Assembly (NCBI RefSeq): GCF_020217465.1
Contig: NZ_CP084115.1
Coordinates: forward strand, 806,001-870,000
Direction: 5' to 3'
DNA length: 64,000 nucleotides
Source of the DNA: Cobetia amphilecti
GTDB lineage: Bacteria > Pseudomonadota > Gammaproteobacteria > Pseudomonadales > Halomonadaceae
Part shown: positions 56,505 to 64,000 of the stretch, piece by piece
Numbering within the stretch: position 1 is the stretch's first letter
Layout of the letters: each line of letters opens with the position of its first letter
Notes under the pieces: generated by a model
Told to the model about the DNA's origin: nothing
Database searches by the model: none
What the model saw: the letters and a program-made list of their open reading frames with translations, nothing else
Translations under genes and position numbers: made by a program

Positions 56505-57083
56505 TCAGTCGAGGTACTCGAAGACCTTGGCGATACGCTGGATGCCGCCGACTTCAGAGACCTTGCTGACGATCTGGTCGGCTTCGGCGCGGGTCACGAT
56601 ACCCATCAGGTAGACGCTGGCATTCTCGGTGAGTACCAGGATGCGGCCGGAGTCGATGTTGGCATCTGCCGCCAGCGTGGCCTTGACGCGCGTGGTCAGC
56701 CAGGTGTCCTGCACGCGCTGGCTGGCCGGGGCATTGGCGCTGATTTCCAGCGCGTTGTGCACTTGGCGCACGCGACGCACATCCTTGGCGATGTCCGTGG
56801 CCTTCTGCTTCAGCTCGTCACTGGCGACCTGGCCGGTCAGCAGCACCATGCCGTTGTAGGAGTTCACGTTGACGTGGGCATCATTGAAGCGGGCATCGGT
56901 CTTGCCGAGATTGACCTCGATCTTGGTCTCGATGCTCTCGTCTTCCACCTGGGCGCCCAGGGTGCGATCGCCATAGTCTTCGTCGATCGGGCCGCTGTTG
57001 GTCAGGTCGGCGACGGTGGTGCAGCCGGCTAGCGTCAGGAAGCCGGCGGTGGCCATGAGGGAAAGCAGGTTCTTGGGCGTCAT
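56505..57083 (-). CDS. dolP: Outer-membrane lipoprotein DolP (YraP), dual BON domain
   Basis: A 192-residue lipoprotein (E. coli 191) with lipobox LTLAGC (Cys21) and two BON domains (about 48-115 and 125-190). DolP binds anionic phospholipid at division sites and supports outer-membrane integrity. AGGAG precedes ATG 57083. Codons upstream are not supported. It is last of lpoA-yraN-diaA-dolP, the E. coli order. Confidence 0.93.
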   Translation of the reverse strand: MTPKNLLSLMATAGFLTLAGCTTVADLTNSGPIDEDYGDRTLGAQVEDESIETKIEVNLGKTDARFNDAHVNVNSYNGMVLLTGQVASDELKQKATDIAKDVRRVRQVHNALEISANAPASQRVQDTWLTTRVKATLAADANIDSGRILVLTENASVYLMGIVTRAEADQIVSKVSEVGGIQRIAKVFEYLD

Positions 57084-57120
57084 GCCGTTTTCTCCTGGTG
57101 AATGCCGTGGGGCGCGCGGA

Positions 57121-57735
<615 letters not shown>

Positions 57736-58137
57736 TCAGAACGCTTCGAAGGCGTGGCGAATCCAGTGAATGGAACGAGGGGAGGCCCCCTCCACGCCTA
57801 CCACGTCGAAGCGGCAGGAACATGATAGCCCGTGCTGGGCCAGATAAAAACGCGCGGCAGTGATCAGCCGGCGTTGCTTGGTATGGGTCACGCTTTCCAG
57901 TGCGCTGCCGAAGCGGGAGTTGGCCCGGTAGCGCACCTCGATGAAGACCAGGGTCTCGGCGTCACGCATGATCAGGTCGATCTCGCCGCCCTTGGCATGC
58001 TGGTTGCGCGTGACGGGTGTCAGGCCACGCGCTGCCAGCCATTGTTCTACCTCCGCCTCGATGACGGCGCCGCGCGCTCGGGCGCGACGCTGGGGAGGCG
58101 GGTGCGCCTTGTCAGAGGGCGAGTCGGCGCGTGTCAT
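57736..58137 (-). CDS. yraN: UPF0102 endonuclease-like protein YraN
   Basis: A 133-residue protein with the restriction-endonuclease-like core GGEIDLIMRDAETLVFIEVRYR (read as GGEIDLIMRD plus ETLVFIEVRYR), the D-(E/Q)xK-type pattern of the family. Function is not established. It starts one base before the lpoA stop region and is in the lpoA operon. Confidence 0.9.
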   Translation of the reverse strand: MTRADSPSDKAHPPPQRRARARGAVIEAEVEQWLAARGLTPVTRNQHAKGGEIDLIMRDAETLVFIEVRYRANSRFGSALESVTHTKQRRLITAARFYLAQHGLSCSCRFDVVGVEGASPRSIHWIRHAFEAF

Positions 58138-58138
58138 G

Positions 58139-60040
58139 TCAGGGCGTGTAGGCTTCGACGGTGCGGCTGTTGGCGCCTTTCAATGGCGGACGCGGTACGC
58201 CACCTCTGAATTCAGCCCAGGGCAGCGTGCGCTCGATGCGGCCATCGTGGCGCGGGAAGAGGCTGCCGGTGGCGCCGAAGAGTTCGCCGCCCGCACCGGC
58301 CAGCATCAGCGGTACGCGCTGGGCCAGGCGATAGGCATCGACCCCCATGGCGTTGAGCTTGAGCATGCGCGGTGAGGCATCGGACAGGGCGCGGTAGGTG
58401 TCGACTTCCGGCAGGGACGCCTTGCCGCCGGAGGAGGCCTCCGGCACTTCCCAGGGAATGTCCACGAAGTCGACGCCATTGAGGTCGCCATCCTGATCGG
58501 GCTGCGGTGCGCCATCATAGAGATGGGAGGTGCCGTAGATCGGCAGGTCGCCCGCGTAGTAGAAGTCCAGCATCGGCGGCACCTGACGCGCATAGCTCGG
58601 CAGTGCCAGCAGGAAGATCATGTCGATGTTGCCGGAATGGGCGCGGCCGTATTTGCTGCCGGATTTCTTGGCGGACTTCATGCGCGCCTGATCCTGGCTC
58701 GAGACCGACAGCAGGTCCTTGACGGCTGAGCTGACGGCGCCCTTGGGGTTGTAGCGCTCGATGGAGACGATGTCGCCGCCCTCCTGCTCGAAGCGGTCGC
58801 GGAAGGCGCTGTAGACGCGCTGGCCCCAGGCATTGTTGGGCACCAGAGCGGCGGCGCCACGATGGCCGTCGAGTGCGGCGCGCATGGCGACCTGGCGGGC
58901 TTCGTCCTCGGCGGACAGGCCGTACTGGAACAGGTTGTCGGCACGGTTGCTGTCATGGGTGCCGTAGTTGAGGGCCAGTGTCGGCAGCGGCAGGCTGTTC
59001 TGGGTCTCGAGCTGACTGACCAGCTTCTTGTCCAGCGGGCCGAGCACGACCTGGGCGCCATCCATGGTGGCACGGGCATACAGGGTCTTGAGGTCCGCGC
59101 TCGAGGTGTCATAGAAGCTCAGCTGCGGGGTGGCCTCGGCATTGTCGATGGCGCTGCGATGGCGCGCCTCGATGCCTTCACGGATGGCCTGGGCGATCCG
59201 CTTGAGCGAGCCGGACTCGGGCAGGAAGACGGCAATCTTGCGCACTTCCTGGCCGGAGAGCTCGCGCAGGTCGAGTATGCCCTGCGGCATCTGGCGTGCG
59301 GCGGGATGCTGCGGGTTGGCGTCCGACCAGTCGTTGATGGCGGAGAACATCTGGTCGATGTTGCCACCGAAGCGACGCTGCAGGCGCAGCAGGTCCGTCC
59401 AGCCACTGGCGGTGGGGCTGGCACTGGCCAGCTCATTGAGCTGACTGGGCGAGAGGCGCGTGAGCTGCTCCCACAGGGTGTCGTTGATGCTCAGGTCATC
59501 GCTGTCGGCCTGCAGGGCGATCAGGGTCTGGGCGCTGGCCAGGGGTTCGCCGACCATGCCGAGTGCCAGGCCGCGACGCTTGCGCAGTGTGCGCTGGTCA
59601 TCGCCGGACATCTGGATGCCGTCCTCGAGCACCGAGGTGGCCAGGATCGTGTTCCAGCCGTCCTGCTGCTCAAGCGCGATACGCGACAGCAGCAGGGCCC
59701 ATTGCACGCGTTCCTGCGGCTCGAGGCTTGTCGGGTCGATGTCGGATGCGATGGTGATCGCCTGCGCGTTGTCGCCGCTGCGTGCTAGGATGTCCGCAGC
59801 TTGCAGGCGCGTACTGGCCGCTTGCTGACCCTGTTGCTGCTCGGCCTGAGCGAGCAGGGCATCGGCCCCGGGGCCGCTGGAAAGCGGTGACTGTCCGGCA
59901 CACCCTGCCAGCAGCAGGGCGGAGGCGGCGAGGCCCGCCAGCGTGCGCAGGCCGGAACGTGAACGGCGCGCGGCCTCCTGCCGGATGGCTGACGAAGTGC
60001 CCAGCGTATTGGCTGATGCACGATTCCATGTCTGGCGCAT
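58139..60040 (-). CDS. lpoA: Penicillin-binding protein activator LpoA
   Basis: A 633-residue outer-membrane lipoprotein. Lipobox LLLAGC (Cys47) is followed by a helical TPR-like N domain (about 60-270) and a periplasmic-binding-protein-like C domain (about 275-620, with IAVFLPESGSLKRIAQAIREG, read as IAVFLPESGS plus LKRIAQAIREG). LpoA activates PBP1A. The lipobox lies after an unusually long 46-residue leader, so the true start may be further downstream. It is divergent from rsmI. Confidence 0.92.
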   Translation of the reverse strand: MRQTWNRASANTLGTSSAIRQEAARRSRSGLRTLAGLAASALLLAGCAGQSPLSSGPGADALLAQAEQQQGQQAASTRLQAADILARSGDNAQAITIASDIDPTSLEPQERVQWALLLSRIALEQQDGWNTILATSVLEDGIQMSGDDQRTLRKRRGLALGMVGEPLASAQTLIALQADSDDLSINDTLWEQLTRLSPSQLNELASASPTASGWTDLLRLQRRFGGNIDQMFSAINDWSDANPQHPAARQMPQGILDLRELSGQEVRKIAVFLPESGSLKRIAQAIREGIEARHRSAIDNAEATPQLSFYDTSSADLKTLYARATMDGAQVVLGPLDKKLVSQLETQNSLPLPTLALNYGTHDSNRADNLFQYGLSAEDEARQVAMRAALDGHRGAAALVPNNAWGQRVYSAFRDRFEQEGGDIVSIERYNPKGAVSSAVKDLLSVSSQDQARMKSAKKSGSKYGRAHSGNIDMIFLLALPSYARQVPPMLDFYYAGDLPIYGTSHLYDGAPQPDQDGDLNGVDFVDIPWEVPEASSGGKASLPEVDTYRALSDASPRMLKLNAMGVDAYRLAQRVPLMLAGAGGELFGATGSLFPRHDGRIERTLPWAEFRGGVPRPPLKGANSRTVEAYTP

Positions 60041-60236
60041 GTACGACGGTCCCTTGGCTGATGGGCGATGTGGTCAGGACTGCATCGCCGCCTACTGTGA
60101 TGAAGGGTGAAAGGCATCATGGCACTCGGTCGATCAGGGCCACGCATGCAGCGTCCTTCGGATGAAATGTCCCAAGGCAATCTGCCTGTGTCTGACGACC
60201 ATTTCTACCATTGAGTTCAACGAGTCGAAGCATTGA

Positions 60237-61100
60237 ATGTCCGAGTCTTCTGAAGGCGTATTGTACGTGGTCGCCACGCCGATTGGTAACCTCGATGATC
60301 TCAGTCCCCGCGCCGCGCGGGTGCTGGGAGAAGTGGACCTGATCGCAGCCGAGGATACCCGCCACAGCGCGCGGTTGCTGCGTCACCTGGGCCTGGAAGT
60401 GCCCATGATGTCCCTGCACGATCACAATGAACGTGGTCGTGTCGACCAGCTGTGTCAGGCGCTGGAGGCAGGCCGACGCGTCGCGCTGGTCTCCGATGCC
60501 GGCACGCCGCTGATCTCCGATCCCGGCTTCATCGTCGTGCGCGCCCTGCGCGAGCGTGGCTTCAAGGTAGTGCCGCTGCCGGGGCCGTGCGCGTTGATCA
60601 CCGCCCTCAGCGCGGCGGGTCTGCCGACGGATCGCTTCACCTTCGAAGGCTTTCTGGCCCACAAGGGTGGCCCGCGTCAGGCGCGCCTTGCCGCGCTGCG
60701 CGATGATAGCGCCACCCATGTGCTGTACGAGTCTCCGCACCGCATCCAGGCGCTGCTCGGCGATATCCGCGAGGTGCTGGGCGAGCGCCGGGTCGTGCTG
60801 GCCCGTGAGCTGACCAAGACCTTCGAGACCTTCCTTGATGGCACGGCGGCCGAGCTGCTGGCGCAGATGGACGCTGACAGTGATCAGACCCGCGGTGAGT
60901 TCGTGGTCATGATCGAAGGAGCGCCGGCACGTGACGGCGACGAGGCGGCCAGTGTCGAAGGCGACGCCCTGTTGCAGGTGCTGTTCGAGGAGGGTGTCGG
61001 CGTCAAGCAGATGGCCGCCATCGCCACGCGTCTGGTGGGTGGGCGCAAGAAAGCCTGGTATGCCAAGGCGCAAGCCATGAAGGACGCGGCGGAGGAATAA
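60237..61100 (+). CDS. rsmI: 16S rRNA (cytidine-1402-2'-O)-methyltransferase RsmI
   Basis: A 287-residue tetrapyrrole-methylase-fold enzyme (VATPIGNLDDLSPRAARVL; ALVSDAGTPLISDPG; YESPHRI) of the usual length. It methylates the ribose of C1402 in the 30S P site together with RsmH, whose gene is 0.7 kb downstream. It is divergent from lpoA, the standard arrangement. The ribosome-binding site is weak. Confidence 0.96.
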   Translation: MSESSEGVLYVVATPIGNLDDLSPRAARVLGEVDLIAAEDTRHSARLLRHLGLEVPMMSLHDHNERGRVDQLCQALEAGRRVALVSDAGTPLISDPGFIVVRALRERGFKVVPLPGPCALITALSAAGLPTDRFTFEGFLAHKGGPRQARLAALRDDSATHVLYESPHRIQALLGDIREVLGERRVVLARELTKTFETFLDGTAAELLAQMDADSDQTRGEFVVMIEGAPARDGDEAASVEGDALLQVLFEEGVGVKQMAAIATRLVGGRKKAWYAKAQAMKDAAEE

Positions 61101-61163
61101 GCAAACCTCTGTCACGCCAGACTTTTTTGCCGCTGCCATTGTTCGGCCTGCGCGGGCTTCGTC

Positions 61164-61192
61164 TTGTGAAAGGCCCATGACACTGGTAGTCT
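61164..61192 (+). promoter_or_regulatory. Promoter of rnpB
   Basis: TTGTGA (61164-61169) and TAGTCT (61187-61192) with 17-nt spacing would start transcription near 61200, right at the predicted RNase P RNA 5' end. Confidence 0.65.
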
Positions 61193-61201
61193 TGCGCGCT
61201 T

Positions 61202-61553
<352 letters not shown>

Positions 61554-61566
61554 CCTTATAACGTCA

Positions 61567-61607
61567 GTGTGCTGCCAGCCTTCGCGATGCGAGCGATGGC
61601 AGCACAC
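61567..61607 (+). terminator. Hairpin after rnpB
   Basis: Perfect 11-bp arms GTGTGCTGCCA/TGGCAGCACAC enclose a second small hairpin. It starts 14 nt after the RNA 3' end. No U tract follows. Confidence 0.5.
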
Positions 61608-61840
61608 CCTGAATTCGCATGACCGGCGCCGTCCGCTGCGTGTTTCGTGAATGACCATTGCAGTTGGATGGCAACGAACACGCTGCCGTGACAGGCGCCG
61701 GTTGTCGGTTATGGCACTTGAATTCGTGTTTCAGCCGCTTGCCTGCTGCACGCAGGCGCTGTCTCCGCTCTTATGCTGTCGGTGCCCTTTGCCACCGGCT
61801 TTCACTGCTCGCATCGCGTGCCAAGGTCCAGAGTTTCGTC
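61608..61840. other. Spacer before rsmH without mraZ
   Basis: Where many relatives have mraZ directly upstream of rsmH, this spacer contains no MraZ-like frame. It must hold the promoter for rsmH, but no convincing -35/-10 pair was found. Confidence 0.6.
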
Positions 61841-62827
61841 ATGTCCAAGCCCAGCGCTCCTTCCGTTACCGAGTCTGCCGATACCGAGTCCGTCGAAGTG
61901 GCTGATCGCTTCGCGCATGTCAGTGTCATGCTCGATGGCGCGGTCGATGGCCTGATTCAGGACACGGCCGGCGTCTACTTCGACGGCACCTTCGGTCGCG
62001 GTGGCCATTCGCGTCTGATCCTGTCGCGTCTGGCGCCCGAGGGGCGTCTGATCGCCTGTGATCGTGACCCCCAGGCGCTGGCGGAAGCCGCGACCATCGA
62101 TGACGAGCGTTTCAGTATCCATGCCGGTGAATTCGCGCGTCTTGGCGAGTATGCCGAGCGTGAGGGCGTGCACGGCCAGCTGGATGGCATCCTGCTCGAC
62201 ATCGGCGTGTCATCCCCGCAGCTGGATGATGCCGAGCGTGGCTTCAGCTTCATGAATGATGGCCCGCTGGACATGCGCATGGACCCCACCAGTGGCGAGA
62301 GCGCCGCCGAGTGGCTGTCGCGTGCCAGTGCCGAGGACATGGCCTGGGTCTTCAAGACCTATGGTGAGGAGCGTTATGCCAAGCGTCTGGCACGCGCCGT
62401 GGTGGAGCGTCGCGCCGAGCGACCCATCACGCGCACCGGCGACTTCGCCAGCCTGATCAAGGATGCCCACCCCAACTGGGAGAAGCACAAGCACCCGGCG
62501 ACGCGTGTCTTCCAGGCGATCCGCATTCACATCAATGGTGAGCTGGATGAGCTGACCCGCGCGCTGGATGCCGGTCTCGAGGCGCTCAAGCCCGGCGGTC
62601 GTCTGGTCGTGATCAGCTTCCACTCGCTGGAAGACCGCATCGTCAAGCGCTTCATGCGTGACAAGGCGCGGGGGGATCAGGCGCCGCGTGGCATGCCGAT
62701 CCGCGAAGACCAGCTCAACAAGCGTCTCAAGCTGGTAGGCAAGGCGCAGAAGGCCTCGCAAAGCGAAGTCGATGCCAATGTCCGTTCGCGCAGTGCCGTG
62801 ATGCGCATTGCCGAAAAGCTCAAATAG
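61841..62827 (+). CDS. rsmH: 16S rRNA (cytosine-1402-N4)-methyltransferase RsmH (MraW)
   Basis: A 328-residue SAM methyltransferase. The SAM loop [13 protein letters not shown], then [23 protein letters not shown] (read as [14 protein letters not shown]), and the late [13 protein letters not shown] are present. It modifies C1402 together with RsmI. The ATG at 61841 precedes a 25-residue polar extension before the usual HVSVML start of the domain. It is first gene of the division/cell-wall cluster here. Confidence 0.96.
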   Translation: MSKPSAPSVTESADTESVEVADRFAHVSVMLDGAVDGLIQDTAGVYFDGTFGRGGHSRLILSRLAPEGRLIACDRDPQALAEAATIDDERFSIHAGEFARLGEYAEREGVHGQLDGILLDIGVSSPQLDDAERGFSFMNDGPLDMRMDPTSGESAAEWLSRASAEDMAWVFKTYGEERYAKRLARAVVERRAERPITRTGDFASLIKDAHPNWEKHKHPATRVFQAIRIHINGELDELTRALDAGLEALKPGGRLVVISFHSLEDRIVKRFMRDKARGDQAPRGMPIREDQLNKRLKLVGKAQKASQSEVDANVRSRSAVMRIAEKLK

Positions 62828-62863
62828 CGTCAGTGCTCCCTCCGGGGAATCGTGCCTCTTTCT

Positions 62864-62885
62864 GCGCCTGCCTACCGGCAGGCGC
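62864..62885 (+). terminator. Hairpin between rsmH and ftsL
   Basis: A 9-bp stem GCGCCTGCC/GGCAGGCGC with a TACC loop lies 37 nt after rsmH. No U tract follows, so partial termination at most. Confidence 0.4.
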
Positions 62886-62961
62886 GCGCGCAAGTGGGCT
62901 GTGGTGAAAGGACGACACAAGTGTTGCCGTGCTGCAACTCTTAGCGGCTAACGCCACTTGC

Positions 62962-62970
62962 TGACATAAT
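62962..62970 (+). promoter_or_regulatory. Extended -10 promoter candidate for ftsL-ftsI
   Basis: TGACATAAT is an extended -10 (TGn before CATAAT). The -35 region has only TTAGCG at 18 nt. It would give ftsL its own promoter with a leader of about 100 nt. Confidence 0.4.
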
Positions 62971-63077
62971 GCGCCGGGCGCTTCAAACAAGTGAGCGAAC
63001 ATCGCGCCTGCACGTTGGCAGTCTGCAAGGATATTCGTGATGCGGGGCATCACGTTCAGAGTGATTAGGGAGTCGGC

Positions 63078-63398
63078 ATGGCGGGACGGAGACAGGATGG
63101 CTGGACGGGTAACTGGCCGATCAAGGTGCAGATGCGTTGGCGTCACCTGTGTTTCGCGGTGCTGATGCTCAGTCTGCTCGGCTCTGCCGCTGCTGTCGTG
63201 ATCAGCTCCCACCTCTCGCGCGGCCAATATGCCCAGCTGCAGAAGCTGGAAGCGGCGCGCGATGATGCGCGTGCACGCTGGGGCCGCCTGTTGCTGGAAG
63301 AGAGCGCCTGGTCGGCGCCGGCGCGTATCGAAAGCATCAGCATCGAGCGACTCGAGATGCGTGTCCCGGATGTCCACGATGTCGAGGTCATTCGCTGA
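63078..63398 (+). CDS. ftsL: Cell division protein FtsL
   Basis: A 106-residue bitopic protein with a short basic cytoplasmic part, one membrane helix (about 25-43) and a periplasmic coiled coil (LSRGQYAQLQKLEAARDDAR). FtsL with FtsB and FtsQ activates FtsWI at the septum. The family is poorly conserved, so the assignment rests on size, topology and position between rsmH and ftsI. The stop overlaps ftsI by one base. Confidence 0.9.
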   Translation: MAGRRQDGWTGNWPIKVQMRWRHLCFAVLMLSLLGSAAAVVISSHLSRGQYAQLQKLEAARDDARARWGRLLLEESAWSAPARIESISIERLEMRVPDVHDVEVIR

Positions 63399-64000
63399 TG
63401 GCCACGCGTCGCCCGCCTTCGTCTCGCCCGCGCAAAGCCGCCGGCGCTGAGACGCCCGCTCGTACCAAGGCCGCAGGCGGTGCCCGCAAGAGCGCGCGCG
63501 CGGCCATGGGGCCAGCCCGCTATCGCATCATGCTCTTCATCGTGCTGGCCGGGCTTGTCGCTCTGGTCGGCCGCATCGGCTATCTCCAGCTCTTCGATCA
63601 GCAGTTCCTGCAGGATCAGGGCGACGCACGCACCCTGCGTGTCGACAGCATCAATGCTCACCGCGGCATGATCACCGATCGCACCGGTGAGCCGCTGGCG
63701 ATCTCCACGCCGGTCATCACCCTGTGGGCCGACCCGCGCAAGGTGCCCGACGACCCCGTGCGGCTGTCATTGCTGGCGCGCGCGCTGGGGCAGAAGCCGG
63801 ATGACCTGATCGCACGCGTCCGCCGCTATCGTGATGCCGGCAAGGGCTTCATGTACATCAAGCGTCAGATGACCCCGCCGCAGGCCCAGCCTGCCATCGA
63901 CCTCGATATTCCGGGCGTCAGCCACAAGCAGGAATACAAGCGCTATTACCCCTCCGGAGAAGTCTCCGCCCAGTTGATCGGTGTGACCAACGTCGATGAC
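63398..64000 (+). CDS. ftsI: Septal peptidoglycan transpeptidase FtsI (PBP3), 3'-truncated
   Basis: The first 201 codons of FtsI, cut by the window edge. A basic, Ala-rich cytoplasmic tail (about 1-42) leads to a membrane helix (about 43-60, IMLFIVLAGLVALVGRIGYL). The start of the PBP dimerisation domain follows (RGMITDRTGEPLAISTP and YYPSGEVSAQLIG). The transpeptidase domain with SxxK lies outside. The ATG is coupled to the ftsL TGA. Confidence 0.95.
   Translation, partial: MATRRPPSSRPRKAAGAETPARTKAAGGARKSARAAMGPARYRIMLFIVLAGLVALVGRIGYLQLFDQQFLQDQGDARTLRVDSINAHRGMITDRTGEPLAISTPVITLWADPRKVPDDPVRLSLLARALGQKPDDLIARVRRYRDAGKGFMYIKRQMTPPQAQPAIDLDIPGVSHKQEYKRYYPSGEVSAQLIGVTNVDD

Overview
The window looks like chromosomal DNA of a high-GC gammaproteobacterium, most likely a Halomonadaceae member (Halomonas/Cobetia type). 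This is inferred from gene content and order: gatCAB next to mreBCD, the Pseudomonas-like mla-ibaG-murA-hisG-hisD block with a short-form HisG, a petABC bc1 operon between rpsI and sspAB, and the rpoN-hpf-ptsN-rapZ-npr block. No species-level marker was compared. The window shows no insertion sequence, prophage, integrase, CRISPR array or tRNA. Nearly all genes are core genes in conserved order.

Layout. 1-10.3 kb is a polyamine-catabolism island: the end of one glutamine-synthetase-like ligase, a PuuB-type oxidase, an NhaC-family transporter, a second ligase (PuuA), then puuD, a SpuC-type aminotransferase, puuC and a PuuR-like XRE-cupin regulator. An 18-bp palindrome lies over the puuD promoter, and most of it recurs before puuB. 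10.4-13.8 kb is gatC-gatA-gatB on the minus strand. 14.1-25.1 kb on the plus strand is mreB-mreC-mreD, maf, rng, yhdP and tldD, followed by darP (minus) and pmbA (plus). 27.3-38.4 kb on the minus strand reads from yrbG through kdsD, kdsC, lptC, lptA, lptB, rpoN, hpf, ptsN, rapZ and npr to mgtE. It couples KDO/LPS synthesis, LPS transport, sigma-54 and the nitrogen PTS.

38.7-46.1 kb on the plus strand is mlaFEDCB, ibaG, murA, hisG and hisD (outer-membrane lipid asymmetry, peptidoglycan precursor, histidine). 46.2-50.7 kb holds a DegS/AlgW protease, a Nif3-like protein, zapG and zapE. 51.0-56.3 kb holds rplM-rpsI, petABC and sspA-sspB. 56.5-60.0 kb on the minus strand is lpoA-yraN-diaA-dolP. 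60.2-64.0 kb holds rsmI, the RNase P RNA gene, rsmH, ftsL and the start of ftsI, i.e. the entry to the division/cell-wall cluster. Envelope biogenesis dominates the window (mre, yhdP, lpt, kds, mla, murA, lpoA, dolP, fts).

The most unusual signal is not a gene. At least twelve short degenerate tandem-repeat tracts (unit 12, 15, 16, 18 or 24 nt) are scattered through otherwise ordinary core genes. They sit in gene starts, gene ends, across stop codons, in linkers and in intergenic DNA. They account for odd low-complexity tails on SpuC, Maf, YhdP and RapZ. A second item is the 661-bp hpf-rpoN gap, which has a plus-strand terminator with no recognised gene in front of it and five TGACGG/CCGTCA words within 93 bp.
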